From the NCBI GenBank assembly GCA_019752045.1, contig JAIEMP010000004.1, positions 62,001 to 126,000 on the forward strand: a stretch of 64,000 nucleotides of DNA, given 5' to 3'. Made by a program: the position numbers and the translations under genes. Every line of letters starts with the position of its first letter. The stretch's first letter is position 1. Under the pieces are notes generated by a model. The model ran no database searches. It saw only the letters and a program-made list of their open reading frames with translations, and was not told the origin of the DNA. Of this stretch, positions 19,601-28,105 are shown piece after piece. Source of the stretch: Chitinophagaceae bacterium. GTDB taxonomy: Bacteria; Bacteroidota; Bacteroidia; Chitinophagales; Chitinophagaceae.

Positions 19601-20137
19601 CGCAGAGCAATGGCCATTCAATTAATCATCAACAGAGAATTAGGCACAGCGAAAAATGAAAACCCCAACCAGGGCGCATTCTTAATTGAAGAGCTAACGG
19701 ATCTGGTTGAAGATGCAGTGATGAATGAGTTCAACCGTATTACAGAACGTGGTGGTGTACTTGGTTCCATGGAGCGGATGTACCAGCGGAATAAAATACA
19801 GGAAGAAAGTTTGTATTACGAACATCAGAAACATACCGGTGAATTACCATTGATTGGTGTAAATACTTTCTTAAGTAAAAACGGCAGCCCCACTATTTTA
19901 CCGCAGGAAGTAATTCGCAGTACAACAGAAGAAAAAGAACAGCAGATCAGTAATCTGCAAAACTTCTGGAAACGAAATGAACAACGCAGTGCAGAGGAGT
20001 TAAAGAAGCTGAAAGAAGTAGCAGTGAGCAACGGAAACATTTTTGCGCAACTGATGCAAACCGCAAAACATTGTTCACTGGGACAAATAACGCATGCTTT
20101 ATATGAAGTAGGTGGACAGTACCGAAGAAATATGTAA
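16664..20137 (+). CDS. icmF: Fused isobutyryl-CoA mutase (IcmF-type methylmalonyl-CoA mutase family protein)
   Basis: 1157-residue adenosylcobalamin-dependent acyl-CoA mutase with the IcmF domain order. An N-terminal B12-binding domain (about 8-135) has the base-off/His-on motif 'DGHDAA' (His21) and 'GGGGGTI'. A MeaB-like G-protein chaperone domain has the P-loop '[12 protein letters not shown]' (about 220-231). A C-terminal mutase barrel (about 540-1157) includes '[16 protein letters not shown]' and '[17 protein letters not shown]'. IcmF interconverts isobutyryl- and n-butyryl-CoA (some also act on pivalyl- or isovaleryl-CoA), linking valine and fatty-acid metabolism. Unusually, three GC-rich palindromic repeats are translated in frame as Pro/Gly-rich insertions at domain linkers (17082-17112, 17282-17307, 18893-18924), which makes the protein slightly longer than typical. 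The frame stays open throughout. Confidence 0.93.
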   Translation: MPYSPSNKVRIVTAASLFDGHDAAINIMRRIMQSKGAEIIHLGHNRSVLEIVECAIEEDAQGIAITSYQGGHVEFFKYMKDLLEENGCGHIKIFGGGGGTILPAEIDELHQYGITRIYSPDDGRQMGLEGMIEDVIKQCSPLPTSPKGGGDWQQSDYWSASKKWNGKLPLGEVKDIRRIARMISLAETGNDYSHIKAGMSKLSSSEIPPLGGGGAPVLGITGTGGAGKSSVTDEIVRRYLNAFTDKTIAVISVDPSKKKTGGALLGDRIRMNSISNPRAYMRSLATRESDKALSAHVQEAIDICKEAGFDFIILESAGVGQSDASILDYCNVSLYVMTPEYGAASQLEKINMLDYADVIAINKFDKAGALDALADVRKQYKRNHQLFMAKDDELPIVGTIASQFNDAGVNELFEKIIHTLEIKTSVTFGAVEHFTHRDTVSKSLIIPPARVRYLSEIADAIKDYNQLVIDQAAIASKLYQLNGALEIIKDKADAALLETIQQQIQFYTDKQTLVAKKLIAHWPEKVQAYQKDYYEYKVRDKIIKQPLFSTSLSGTRIPKVVLPKYKDWGDLLKWQAQENVPGSFPFAAGVFPLKREGEDPTRMFAGEGGPERTNKRFHYVSLDQPAKRLSTAFDSVTLYGEDPAHRPDIYGKVGNSGVSIATVDDAKKLYSGFDLCDPKTSVSMTINGPAPMLLAFFMNAAIDQQCEKWIEANGEWSMVNDAFEKKFPDKKRPVYFNPSEASKGSPSGGGLEGALPSGNNGLGLQLLGLSGDEVLPADVYEQCRQTALQQVRGTVQADILKEDQAQNTCIFSTEFALKLMGDVQEYFIQQNIRNFYSVSISGYHIAEAGANPITQLAFTLANGFTYVEYYLSRGMNIDDFAPNLSFFFSNGMDPEYSVIGRVSRKIWAKAMKYKYKANKRSQMLKYHIQTSGRSLHAQEIDFNDIRTTLQALYAIYDNCNSLHTNAYDEAITTPTEESVRRAMAIQLIINRELGTAKNENPNQGAFLIEELTDLVEDAVMNEFNRITERGGVLGSMERMYQRNKIQEESLYYEHQKHTGELPLIGVNTFLSKNGSPTILPQEVIRSTTEEKEQQISNLQNFWKRNEQRSAEELKKLKEVAVSNGNIFAQLMQTAKHCSLGQITHALYEVGGQYRRNM
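17082..17112 (+). repeat. GC-rich palindromic repeat, copy A, in frame in icmF
   Basis: A perfect 8-bp stem (17094-17101 with 17105-17112, loop AAA) preceded by a C-rich tail at 17082-17091. It is translated as '[11 protein letters not shown]' between the B12-binding and G-protein domains. Its reverse complement aligns with copy C along roughly 31 bases with few mismatches. Confidence 0.8.
17282..17307 (+). repeat. GC-rich palindromic repeat, copy B, in frame in icmF
   Basis: Six C, TTT, six G form a perfect stem (17284-17289 with 17293-17298) followed by a G-rich tail to 17306. It is translated as 'IPPLGGGGA' immediately before the P-loop of the G domain. The orientation is opposite to copy A. 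Confidence 0.75.
18799..18827 (+). repeat. TGGTGAA-type heptamer repeat inside icmF
   Basis: Consecutive 7-base units of the form TGGTGAA/TGGTCAA. The reverse complement of 29178-29215 shows nearly the same series. Here it is translated as 'NGEWSMVND' in the mutase part of IcmF, 66 bases before palindromic copy C. Confidence 0.6.
18893..18924 (+). repeat. GC-rich palindromic repeat, copy C, in frame in icmF
   Basis: Stem CTCCCC/GGGGAG (18895-18900 with 18906-18911) followed by a G-rich tail. Translated as '[11 protein letters not shown]', it falls just before '[13 protein letters not shown]', a position where IcmF proteins normally have a short linker. It matches the reverse complement of copy A over about 31 bases. 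Confidence 0.8.
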
Positions 20138-20147
20138 TAATAATAAA

Positions 20148-20172
20148 GAGAGGGTGCAGTTGCGCCCTCTTC
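20148..20172. terminator. Hairpin between convergent icmF and WG-repeat genes
   Basis: A 9-10 bp stem with a G-T pair (20148-20157 with 20162-20171, loop AGTT) in the 54-bp gap between convergent genes. The T-run is poor, so termination efficiency is uncertain. Confidence 0.45.
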
Positions 20173-20191
20173 AGTTAACCTGCATCATCTA

Positions 20192-20782
20192 TCAATCATT
20201 ACTTTCTTTTACCTCTTTACCTTCTTTATTTATCAAAATCATGATGCTGTTCTTCATCACCCTTGCCTTGCCGTCAACAAAAAAATCAGCAAAATTATAT
20301 TGGTAGTTTAATTCCAGATTCCCCTTCTTATTAATATAGCCCCACATGCCTTTGCTGTTTGATACAGGAGCAAGACCTTCAGAAAAACCACGGGCCGATT
20401 CAAACTGATAAGCAATCACTACTTTAAACTGGTGATTCACATATCCATATTTTCCATTCTTTTTTACAACAGCTAAACTGTCTCTGAAACAACCGGCATC
20501 TTCCAGTATCAGCTCTTCTGCAATTTTTCCTGTACTGTCCAGAAAGCCCCACTTATCTCCTGATCGTACGGCAGCTTTCCCTTCTCTGAAAGCCATTGCT
20601 TCATCATAAATTAATGGAACAATTAACTCGCCTTTGGTATTCACATAACCGGATTTACCTGCTTTCGTAACTTTTGCAAGTCCGCAACTGAAATCATCTG
20701 TATAATCATATTGCTTTGTCCACTGTTGGCCAAAGCCCGCAATAGAAATCCAAAGCAATAGGAAAGTGAAATATTTTTTCAT
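20192..20782 (-). CDS. WG repeat-containing exported protein
   Basis: 196-residue protein with an N-terminal signal peptide (hydrophobic to about residue 18, 'GFGQQW'). Four to five tandem WG-type repeats follow, visible as 'GLAKVTKAGKSGYVNTKGE', 'GKAAVRSGDKWGFLDSTGK', 'LAVVKKNGKYGYVNHQFK', 'GLAPVSNSKGMWGYINKKG' and a final degenerate unit. WG repeats form beta-propeller-like surfaces, probably for protein binding; the partner is unknown. It is convergent with icmF. Confidence 0.85.
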   Translation of the reverse strand: MKKYFTFLLLWISIAGFGQQWTKQYDYTDDFSCGLAKVTKAGKSGYVNTKGELIVPLIYDEAMAFREGKAAVRSGDKWGFLDSTGKIAEELILEDAGCFRDSLAVVKKNGKYGYVNHQFKVVIAYQFESARGFSEGLAPVSNSKGMWGYINKKGNLELNYQYNFADFFVDGKARVMKNSIMILINKEGKEVKESND

Positions 20783-20932
20783 AACATAAAATTGATTGGA
20801 TGAAAAAATGTTGTTTGTAAGGTAGAGAACATACCATGTATCTGAAATGACTGTAGGCAGGTAAATAACTGATGTTTGGCAGCAAATAACTGTTCGGAAA
20901 ACAATCCTTATTTTGAGGAATATTTTATACGT

Positions 20933-21730
20933 ATGAATGGTAAGCTTTTTCTTTTCAGTTTTTTAGTAATGACGGCCTGCTCTCAAGGCCCTTACAGAGC
21001 AACCAATAAAGTGTATAAGCAACAGGCAAAGAAATTTGCCAGCCTGCTTCGTCAGTATCCCTTAAAAGATTCGGTTGAAACAGCGCCGTTTGTAGGTACA
21101 ACCAATTTTTCCATGCGCCGGCCCAATTTTGTCATCATTCATCATACAGCACAAAACAGTTGTGAACAAACGCTGAAAACATTTACGTTGCCACGTACAC
21201 AGGTGAGTGCTCATTATGTAATTTGTAAAGACGGAACTGTGCATCACATGCTCAACGATTATTTGCGTGCTCATCATGCAGGTGTAAGCAGGTGGGGCAA
21301 TGCAACCGATATCAATTCAAACAGCATCGGTATTGAATTAGACAACAATGGTTTTGAACCGTTTGATGAACGACAAATCAACAGTTTGAATCTGTTGCTG
21401 GAGCGGTTAAAAAAATCATTCAACATACCTGCTGCCAATTTTATTGGTCATGGCGATATTGCACCTACACGTAAAAATGATCCCAACTGGCGTTTCCCCT
21501 GGCAAATATTAAGTGCAAAAGGTTTTGGTTTGTGGTGGAACGATACAACCAATGTGCAGGTGCCGGCAGGTTTTGACCCGTTAACAGCAATCCGAATTGT
21601 TGGATACGATGTAAAAGATACAACAGCAGCTATTCTCGGATTTAAACGTCACTTCATGATGGATACAACAAAAGGAATGACACCTGAAGCAAAAAAAGTG
21701 CTCTATCAGCTCCATAAAAAATACCTGTAA
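20933..21730 (+). CDS. N-acetylmuramoyl-L-alanine amidase, lipoprotein
   Basis: About 265 residues from the ATG at 20933, chosen because a signal peptide with lipobox 'LVMTACSQ' begins there; an in-frame TTG at 20876 would add 19 unlikely residues. It is an Amidase_2 (PGRP-like) domain. Zinc and catalytic features include 'FVIIHHTAQN' (first His), 'VSAHYVICKDGTVHHM' and 'FIGHGDIAPTRKNDPN' (second His and the downstream ligand region). It cleaves the bond between MurNAc and the peptide stem, acting in peptidoglycan turnover at the outer-membrane inner face. It is monocistronic. Confidence 0.9.
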   Translation: MNGKLFLFSFLVMTACSQGPYRATNKVYKQQAKKFASLLRQYPLKDSVETAPFVGTTNFSMRRPNFVIIHHTAQNSCEQTLKTFTLPRTQVSAHYVICKDGTVHHMLNDYLRAHHAGVSRWGNATDINSNSIGIELDNNGFEPFDERQINSLNLLLERLKKSFNIPAANFIGHGDIAPTRKNDPNWRFPWQILSAKGFGLWWNDTTNVQVPAGFDPLTAIRIVGYDVKDTTAAILGFKRHFMMDTTKGMTPEAKKVLYQLHKKYL

Positions 21731-21919
21731 CTTTATCTCTCTCCGATTGTTTAAAAGGAATAATTATTTCTGCGATTGCTCCCATGTAAGAAAGATGACA
21801 ACCGAAATCGTTTGCAACAGCTTACTGTTTGTGACAAAGAACAGAATCTGATAAATTGCTTAAGAGTTTGGTATGATTAAGAAGATGAACTAAACGAGAC
21901 CGGTTTTAAATTGAATAGT

Positions 21920-24535
21920 ATGTCAGCAGAACAACAACGGCTTTTAGAAAATGCAAATAAAACGGTTCCACTTGAACGATGGGGTCCTTACCTCAGCGAA
22001 CGCCAATGGGGAACGGTACGTGAAGATTATGGTGAGTATGGCGATGCCTGGGGTTATTTTCCATTTGAACATTCGCATTTCCGTTCTTATCTCTGGGGCG
22101 AAGATGGAATTGCAGGCATCTCCGATTATTTTCAGAACCTCTGCTTTAGTGTAGCACTGTGGAATGGAAAAGATCCTATAATAAAAGAGCGTCTTTTTGG
22201 ATTGGGTAATTACAGCGGCAACCATGGAGAAGATGTAAAAGAATTATACTACTACCTGGATAATGTGCCTACGCATTATTACATGGAATACCTGTATAAA
22301 TATCCGCAGAGTTTATTTCCTTATAAAAAATTGTACGAAGAAAACAGGAAACGAAACCGACACGAACCTGAATATGAAATACTGGATACAGGTGTGTTCA
22401 GGAATAATCATTATTTTGATGTACAGGTTACCTATGCCAAACAACATGCTACCGACATGTTCATTAAAATAGATGTTACGAACCGTTATCACCGTGCAGC
22501 AGATATTTCAGTGCTGCCAACACTTTGGTTCGCAAATAAATGGGATCACAACGGCAAAGAAATGAAGCCGGTGCTGGAATTTGTAAACGATGCATGTGTA
22601 CATGCATGGCATAACCGTTTGGGTGATTACTATTTTTATTTTTCTGAAAGCAACGATGTTTGGTTTACTGAAAATGAAACCAATAAAGAAAAATTAAACG
22701 GATCAGTGAACGATTCCGTTTTTGTAAAAGATGCGTTCAATGATGCGGTTGTAAATAATAAGAACAGAAAAAAATTACGGGAGAAAAAAACCGGTACCAA
22801 ATGTTCGCCTGTATATGAGTTACATGTAAAAGCACACGAAACAAAAACAATTTATTGCCGGTTGGTGGATGGTTATCTGGATCAGGCTTTTCCGGAAGGA
22901 TTTCATTCAGTGTTTAATCAACGCAAACAGGAGGCGGATGAGTTTTATGCAACGGTGATTGCTGATTCATTAAGCGAAGATGAAAAACGTATTTCCCGAC
23001 AGGCTTATGCCGGTTTGTTGTGGAGTAAACAATACTATTCATTTGATGTAGAACAATGGATCAATGAAAGCGATGGTATTACACAGGTGAACAATGGTAA
23101 AAAGAACGGACGAAACAACGACTGGACGCATTTAAAAAATGCAGACGTTATTTCGATGCCGGATAAATGGGAATACCCCTGGTATGCGGCATGGGATCTC
23201 GCATTTCAATGCATTGCCATGGCTGCAGTAGATCCGGTTTTTGCAAAACATCAACTGTTGCTCATCATGCGGGAGTGGTATATGAAACCCGACGGACAAT
23301 TACCTGCATACGAATGGAACTTTGGTGATGTGAATCCGCCGGTGCATGCAACAGCTGCCTGGTACGTATATAATATTGAAAAGAAACGAACAGGTAAAGG
23401 CGATGTGCAATTTCTGAAACGCATCTTTCAAAAACTATTGATCAATTTTACCTGGTGGATCAACCGGAAAGATGAAAACGGAAACAATTTATTCCAGGGT
23501 GGATTCTTAGGTCTTGATAATATTGGTGTATTCAATCGCTCTCATCATATTCCCGGCAATCATCAGTTAGAACAGGCCGATGGTACTGCATGGATGGGGA
23601 TGTATGCATTGAACATGATGGATATTGCAGTTGAGATTGCGATGTATGATGATGCATTTGAAGATACAGCTACTCGCTTCTTTGAACATTTTGTTTTGAT
23701 TGCTGAAGCGTTGAACGAACATCATACCTGGAATGAAGAAGATAAATTTTATTATGATGTATTGGTGATGCACGATGGAAGTCATCTTCCGTTGCGGATT
23801 AAATCGGCAGTTGGACTTACGAGTTTATTTGCAGTATCTACCATTCACAGAGGTAATTTATCAAGGCTGCGTGATTTTAAGAAACGTATTTCCTGGTTTG
23901 AAAATTACCGTAAATCAAAAAGCCGATTCTGGCCCAACGAAGAAAAAAGTGACAGTGACGAAATTCTGATTTCACTTGTGCCAAGGGAAAAATTAGTTGC
24001 TATTCTGCAACGCTTGCTGGATGAAGACGAGTTTTTATCGCCGGGTGGCATCAGGGCATTATCAAAAGATCATGAAGCCAACCCATATTCAGTAGAAATT
24101 GACGGGCAAACTTATTCCATTCAATATGATCCCGGCGACAGTACCAGCGATATGTTTGGAGGTAACAGTAACTGGCGTGGCCCCGTGTGGATGCCGTTGA
24201 ACTTTTTAACCATTCAGGCTATCCAGCGCTTTGGTGAATTTTATGGTGATACCGTTACAGTTGAATATCCTGTTGGCTCCGGAAAGAAACTTACACTTGA
24301 GCAAGTGGCACATCAACTTTCAAAACGTATTCTTTCTTTGTTTACACGTGATGAAAAAGGCGACCGCCGTTGTTATGAAGAGTACAATTGGTTTTATAAA
24401 CAACCCGGTAACGAACACCTTGTTTTATTCTATGAATATTTTCATGGTGATAGCGGAAAAGGGTTGGGTGCAAACCATCAAACAGGATGGACGGCCCTTG
24501 TTGCGGAGTTGATGTATGAGTTTAGAGGAAAGTAA
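21920..24535 (+). CDS. GH63-like glucosidase (MGH1-type)
   Basis: About 871 residues from the ATG at 21920 (a TTG three codons upstream is also in frame). No signal peptide, so cytosolic. An N-terminal region ('ERWGPYLSERQWGTVREDY', 'HSHFRSYLWGEDGIAG') and a beta-sandwich precede an (alpha/alpha)6 barrel with 'WEYPWYAAWDLAFQCIA', 'PDGQLPAYEWNFGDVNPPV', 'EQADGTAWMGMYALN', 'NWRGPVWMPLNFL' and C-terminal 'GLGANHQTGWTALV'. This matches bacterial proteins annotated as glucosidase of family GH63/MGH1. The exact substrate, probably an alpha-glucoside or glucosylglycerate-like compound, cannot be deduced. It is followed after 13 bp by a convergent amidohydrolase gene. Confidence 0.82.
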   Translation: MSAEQQRLLENANKTVPLERWGPYLSERQWGTVREDYGEYGDAWGYFPFEHSHFRSYLWGEDGIAGISDYFQNLCFSVALWNGKDPIIKERLFGLGNYSGNHGEDVKELYYYLDNVPTHYYMEYLYKYPQSLFPYKKLYEENRKRNRHEPEYEILDTGVFRNNHYFDVQVTYAKQHATDMFIKIDVTNRYHRAADISVLPTLWFANKWDHNGKEMKPVLEFVNDACVHAWHNRLGDYYFYFSESNDVWFTENETNKEKLNGSVNDSVFVKDAFNDAVVNNKNRKKLREKKTGTKCSPVYELHVKAHETKTIYCRLVDGYLDQAFPEGFHSVFNQRKQEADEFYATVIADSLSEDEKRISRQAYAGLLWSKQYYSFDVEQWINESDGITQVNNGKKNGRNNDWTHLKNADVISMPDKWEYPWYAAWDLAFQCIAMAAVDPVFAKHQLLLIMREWYMKPDGQLPAYEWNFGDVNPPVHATAAWYVYNIEKKRTGKGDVQFLKRIFQKLLINFTWWINRKDENGNNLFQGGFLGLDNIGVFNRSHHIPGNHQLEQADGTAWMGMYALNMMDIAVEIAMYDDAFEDTATRFFEHFVLIAEALNEHHTWNEEDKFYYDVLVMHDGSHLPLRIKSAVGLTSLFAVSTIHRGNLSRLRDFKKRISWFENYRKSKSRFWPNEEKSDSDEILISLVPREKLVAILQRLLDEDEFLSPGGIRALSKDHEANPYSVEIDGQTYSIQYDPGDSTSDMFGGNSNWRGPVWMPLNFLTIQAIQRFGEFYGDTVTVEYPVGSGKKLTLEQVAHQLSKRILSLFTRDEKGDRRCYEEYNWFYKQPGNEHLVLFYEYFHGDSGKGLGANHQTGWTALVAELMYEFRGK

Positions 24536-24548
24536 AAGCCATGCTTGC

Positions 24549-25841
24549 TTATTTATTGTGCTTATATACTTTCCCGTCTTTCATTACAAACTTTACATCA
24601 CTCAATATTTTGATATTGCTGAGTGGATTTTCTTTTACTGCAATGATATCTGCAAAGGCACCGGGAATAATTTCACCAATCAACCCTGTTTGTTCCAGTA
24701 ACTCTGCTCCATTGATGGTTGCAGTTTGAATGGCCTGCAGCGGCTGCATACCGTATTGAATAAAATATTCAAAATCTTTTGTTTGCGGTTCGTTCCAATC
24801 GTAACCGCCAATATCTGTACCGTAAGCAATCTTTACACCAAAGCTCATTGCTTTTTTAAATACATCCGGCTCCGACTGTGAAAAATATTTATTGATGGGG
24901 CTTCCCGCTTTGGCTCTCCCTTCTGCAACAAAATCATTTACATAAATGGTGGGACACCAGAACACATTTTTCTTTGCCATCAGCTGCATACATTCTTCGT
25001 TCATACCAAAGCCATGTTCAATGCTGCTTGCACCTGCGTTAATGGAATAAATAATTCCATCGGGTGTAACAGCATGTGCTGCTAACTTTTTTCTGCTTTT
25101 AAGAGTTTCATCGGCAATGGCTTCAATTTCTTCTTTGGTAAAGTTGGGAATGCTTTTATAACCACCGTTGGGCAAACGCACATAACCACGATCAGCATAA
25201 ATTTTTATCCAATCGGCACCATAAGCAATTTGTGTACGCACAGCTTTGCGTCCTTCATCTGCACCGGTAATTTCCTGCAGACCTTTGGGCAATTTTAATT
25301 CCCATGCATAATCTTTCTCTGCTATTAAATAATGACCCGTTGTATTAATGGCCAGCGTTGATACAAACATTCTCGGACCGGGAATAATATTTTTGTTGAT
25401 GGCTTTCTTAATATCCACATCGGCATAGCCTGCACCTTCCGTTCCCAGATCACGGATTGTTGTAAAACCGTTTAGCAGCGATTGATGTGCACTTTTGGAA
25501 GCACGCAGTGTGCGGTAAGGAATAGATTCTTTCAATATCTGTACATCATAATCTTCGGTGGTAATATCGCCCTGCAGCAGTACATGTGTATGACAGTCGA
25601 TCAATCCCGGCAAAATAAAATAGTCTTTCAGGTCAATCACCGAATCGGTTTTTTGTTTGAAGTTGGCAGCATCGGTAATTGATTCAATCTTATTTCCCTT
25701 TACAAGTATTACCTGGTTCACTAAAATTTTACCACTGCGCACATCCAGTATTTTACCACATTGTATTGCAATCGTTTTTTGCTGTGCGAATGAAAAGAAA
25801 ACAACAACTTGTAACAGCAGCAGGGAAATAATTTTTCTCAT
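24549..25841 (-). CDS. Amidohydrolase family protein, exported
   Basis: 430-residue metal-dependent hydrolase of the amidohydrolase superfamily with an N-terminal signal peptide ('LLLLQVVVFFSFAQQ'). The metal site is intact: 'LIDCHTHV' (HxH), 'DWIKIYADRG' around the position of the bridging Lys or nearby ligand, 'KLAAHAVTP', 'SIEHGFGM' and 'AYGTDIGGYDW' (Asp). The layout resembles periplasmic imidazolonepropionase- or prolidase-like enzymes such as Xaa-Pro dipeptidases of the same superfamily. The substrate is unresolved. It is convergent with the glucosidase gene and 71 bp from umuC, with which it may share a transcript. Confidence 0.88.
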   Translation of the reverse strand: MRKIISLLLLQVVVFFSFAQQKTIAIQCGKILDVRSGKILVNQVILVKGNKIESITDAANFKQKTDSVIDLKDYFILPGLIDCHTHVLLQGDITTEDYDVQILKESIPYRTLRASKSAHQSLLNGFTTIRDLGTEGAGYADVDIKKAINKNIIPGPRMFVSTLAINTTGHYLIAEKDYAWELKLPKGLQEITGADEGRKAVRTQIAYGADWIKIYADRGYVRLPNGGYKSIPNFTKEEIEAIADETLKSRKKLAAHAVTPDGIIYSINAGASSIEHGFGMNEECMQLMAKKNVFWCPTIYVNDFVAEGRAKAGSPINKYFSQSEPDVFKKAMSFGVKIAYGTDIGGYDWNEPQTKDFEYFIQYGMQPLQAIQTATINGAELLEQTGLIGEIIPGAFADIIAVKENPLSNIKILSDVKFVMKDGKVYKHNK

Positions 25842-25912
25842 TTGTTTGGTTTAGGAAAATGAATGTACCGAATTACCTGTTTCTGTCACAGGAAAAAGTA
25901 TCAGCGGCTTGT

Positions 25913-27196
25913 TTACTTTACTTCGTACAACTCTTCCCAACGTGTGGTATAACGTGGACTGCGTAGCTCCTGCCGCATCTTCCAGTCCCGGGTGGTGCCG
26001 CTTGCTGCAAACTTCAATACATCATTCCGCTGACTGAAGTTGATGTTATCAATCATATCCATCAGCAGTCGGCTATTGTTTTTTGTTTGGGGTAAAAATA
26101 AATTTCCCTGAATAGAAGCATCTGGAACAAGTCCGCTCAACATTACACCTGCTTTTTTATAGAGCTTCCCTTTTTCAAAAATCTGATCCACTAACTCAAC
26201 CGCAGGTTTAATTAATTCATTGGTGAAGGAAGTAGGAGTTGGTAAAGTAGCGTACCGGCTGTGTGTAATACCACGGTTAAATGTAGCGTTGTGATTTTCT
26301 TCTTTCGATACTACAAATACGCTGATGATGTTGGCAGCACTCTGTTGCCGTCTTAATTTTTCGGCAGCTCTTGATGTATAGGTAGCAACGGCCTCTTTAA
26401 TATCATTGATATCGCCAACCGGGCTGCCGAACATGCGTGTGGTAGCGATCATTTTTTTGTTTACCAGTTCGTCCTGCATTTCTTTTGATGCAATACCGTT
26501 CAGTTCCCGGATCAAACGTACACCTACTACACCACCTAAATACAGGCGACCAAACTCTTCGCTCATTTTACTCAGCTGCAACGCATCATCAATAAACCAT
26601 TGTTCTTTTAGTTTCTTTGCATATTGGCCACCTACTCCCCAGATGTCGCCAACAGGTGTAATAGCTAATGCCTGTTTTATTTTCTCCATCGTATCCAGCA
26701 CAATCACTCCGCCTGATTTTACTTTGTTTTTTTTCGATAAGCGATTCGCCAACTTGGATAAAACTTTGGTTGGCGCTACACCAATTGACACCTTAATACC
26801 CGTCCATTGTTCAACCGTTGCTTTCATCTTACGTGCTATATCATCCAGGTCTTCTATCGAAAACATGCTCAGGTCCACAAATGCTTCATCAACCGAATAC
26901 ACTTCTACCTGTTGCTTACCAATAACAGCACGCAGTGTATCCATCACCCGCATGCTCAAATCGCCATAGAGGTTGTAGTTGCTGCTGAATACTGAAACAT
27001 CATGTTTTTTAATCAACGGCTTCGCCATAAAGTACGGCCCTGCCATATCTACGCCCAACAACTTTGCTTCATCGCTGCGGCTAATAATACAGCCATCGTT
27101 ATTGCTGAGTACTACAACCGGTTTATTATCCAGATGCGGTTTGAATAATCGTTCACAGGAACAATAAAAATTATTGCAATCAACAATGGCGTACAT
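25913..27196 (-). CDS. umuC: Y-family DNA polymerase UmuC
   Basis: 427 residues from the ATG at 27196 ('MYAIVDCNNFYCSCERLF'), which aligns with normal UmuC starts; the frame is open 29 codons further upstream through a palindromic repeat. Catalytic residues are present: Asp6 in 'IVDCNNFY' and the Asp-Glu of 'YSVDEAFVDLS'. 'GVAPTKVLSKLANRLSKKNK' is the Y-family palm/fingers motif, and the C-terminal DUF4113 tail ends 'SPRYTTRWEELYEVK'. It is the catalytic subunit of error-prone translesion Pol V. Its umuD partner lies upstream but a DUF559 gene intervenes. Confidence 0.94.
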   Translation of the reverse strand: MYAIVDCNNFYCSCERLFKPHLDNKPVVVLSNNDGCIISRSDEAKLLGVDMAGPYFMAKPLIKKHDVSVFSSNYNLYGDLSMRVMDTLRAVIGKQQVEVYSVDEAFVDLSMFSIEDLDDIARKMKATVEQWTGIKVSIGVAPTKVLSKLANRLSKKNKVKSGGVIVLDTMEKIKQALAITPVGDIWGVGGQYAKKLKEQWFIDDALQLSKMSEEFGRLYLGGVVGVRLIRELNGIASKEMQDELVNKKMIATTRMFGSPVGDINDIKEAVATYTSRAAEKLRRQQSAANIISVFVVSKEENHNATFNRGITHSRYATLPTPTSFTNELIKPAVELVDQIFEKGKLYKKAGVMLSGLVPDASIQGNLFLPQTKNNSRLLMDMIDNINFSQRNDVLKFAASGTTRDWKMRQELRSPRYTTRWEELYEVK

Positions 27197-27198
27197 AG

Positions 27199-27226
27199 AC
27201 CCTCCCCGCTCCCTAAAGGGAGAGCT
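27199..27226. repeat. GC-rich palindromic repeat, copy D, between DUF559 and umuC
   Basis: Stem CTCCCT/AGGGAG (27209-27214 with 27217-27222) with the tail 'CCCTCCCC' on the umuC side. It begins three bases from the umuC start codon. Its orientation is opposite to copy F on the other side of the DUF559 gene. Confidence 0.75.
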
Positions 27227-27254
27227 CAAACACTCCGCTATTTTTGTTTCTGTT

Positions 27255-27620
27255 TTAAACATGTAACAGTTCTTGTATTGCACTAATTACATGATCGAGA
27301 TCGGTTTCTATTTGTTCATTAGTAAAACGCACTACATTTATTCCATCCTCTTCAATTAGACGTTGTCTGTAGCGATCATGTTCTGCTACTTCTTTTTTCT
27401 TGTGAATTGATCCGTCAATCTCAATTACCAATTTCAGGCGATGACAATAAAAGTCTGCAATAAAAATTCCTAATGGATGTTGTCTTCTGAATTTGAAACC
27501 ATCAGGTTTTGTTCGTAAATAACTCCATAGTACCATTTCCGCATTTGTTACATGATTGCGTAACTCTTTTGCCAGTCCGAATAAAAGTGGTGAAGCCCTG
27601 TAAAACATTTTCTTTTCCAT
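27255..27620 (-). CDS. DUF559 endonuclease-domain protein (Vsr-like fold)
   Basis: 121 residues from the ATG at 27620 ('MEKKMFYRAS'); the frame stays open upstream to 27710 but that would overlap umuD. It is a DUF559 domain of the PD-(D/E)XK superfamily related to Vsr. Hallmarks are 'NAEMVLWSYLR', 'GFKFRRQHPLG', 'FIADFYCHRLKLVIEIDG' (candidate catalytic Asp and Glu), 'HDRYRQRLIEEDGINVVRF' and 'TNEQI'. The motif set is complete, so it is probably an active nuclease. It sits between umuD and umuC, where no gene is normally found, and is bracketed by inverted GC-rich palindromes (27199-27226 and 27653-27675), which suggests a cassette insertion. Confidence 0.85.
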   Translation of the reverse strand: MEKKMFYRASPLLFGLAKELRNHVTNAEMVLWSYLRTKPDGFKFRRQHPLGIFIADFYCHRLKLVIEIDGSIHKKKEVAEHDRYRQRLIEEDGINVVRFTNEQIETDLDHVISAIQELLHV

Positions 27621-27652
27621 ACTATAGTGTTTTATCTGGTTGTTGCGTATAG

Positions 27653-27675
27653 TTCCCCTGCAGGGGGTTAGGGAG
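27653..27675. repeat. GC-rich palindromic repeat, copy F, at the umuD 3' end
   Basis: A perfect 12-bp palindrome (27655-27666) followed by 'GGTTAGGGAG'. The umuD stop codon (27668-27670 on the minus strand) lies inside the element. Its outward tail mirrors that of copy D, so the two resemble terminal inverted repeats around DUF559. Confidence 0.7.
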
Positions 27676-28105
27676 TAAACGAATGAATGGAATGCACCAC
27701 CACTCCCCACACTTTAAAATCACTGAACTCTGCCAGGTTCACCGGTTTGTATCTCGGATTTTCCGGAATTAAAAATGCCGATGAAAAATTTTTATGAAAT
27801 CTTCGCACAAGCAATTCACCATTGAGTACCGCTACAATAATTTTTCCATTCATTAATTGAAACGAACGGTCTACAATTAAAATATCGCCATCAAAAATGC
27901 CCACCTGCTGCATGGCATCGCCTTTCATTTTAAAAAAGAAAGTAGCCGGTTTGTTTTTAATCAACTGTTCATTTAAATCAATACCACGCTCAGCATAATC
28001 ATCGGCAGCTGCACCAAACCCCGTGGCGTTGGCTGTTTTCACCTGCTGTTGTGTAAACTGTTTACTGCCTTTATAGGCAGCTCCAAAAAAATCGTCCCCA
28101 TCCAT
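27668..28105 (-). CDS. umuD: UmuD-like S24 family protein with substituted catalytic dyad
   Basis: 145 residues, normal UmuD length. It aligns along E. coli UmuD: 'AERGIDLNEQLIKNKPATFF', 'GIFDGDILIVDRS', 'KVWGVVVHSIH'. The nucleophile Ser of the 'GDSM' motif is Ala here ('KGDAM', Ala64, codon GCC) and the general-base Lys is Arg ('LLVRRF', Arg101, codon CGA). The scissile Cys/Ala-Gly is Thr-Gly ('ATGFG'). Autocleavage to UmuD' therefore seems impossible. UmuD-family proteins regulate and assemble with UmuC in Pol V; this one would act as a fixed uncleaved form. The C-terminal codons run into palindromic repeat F. Confidence 0.9.
   Translation of the reverse strand: MDGDDFFGAAYKGSKQFTQQQVKTANATGFGAAADDYAERGIDLNEQLIKNKPATFFFKMKGDAMQQVGIFDGDILIVDRSFQLMNGKIIVAVLNGELLVRRFHKNFSSAFLIPENPRYKPVNLAEFSDFKVWGVVVHSIHSFTP

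Noticed and set aside
27197-27283. Longer umuC start (29 extra codons)
   Set aside because: The extra residues are encoded by palindrome D and the DUF559 3' end, and UmuC proteins begin at the MYAIVD position.
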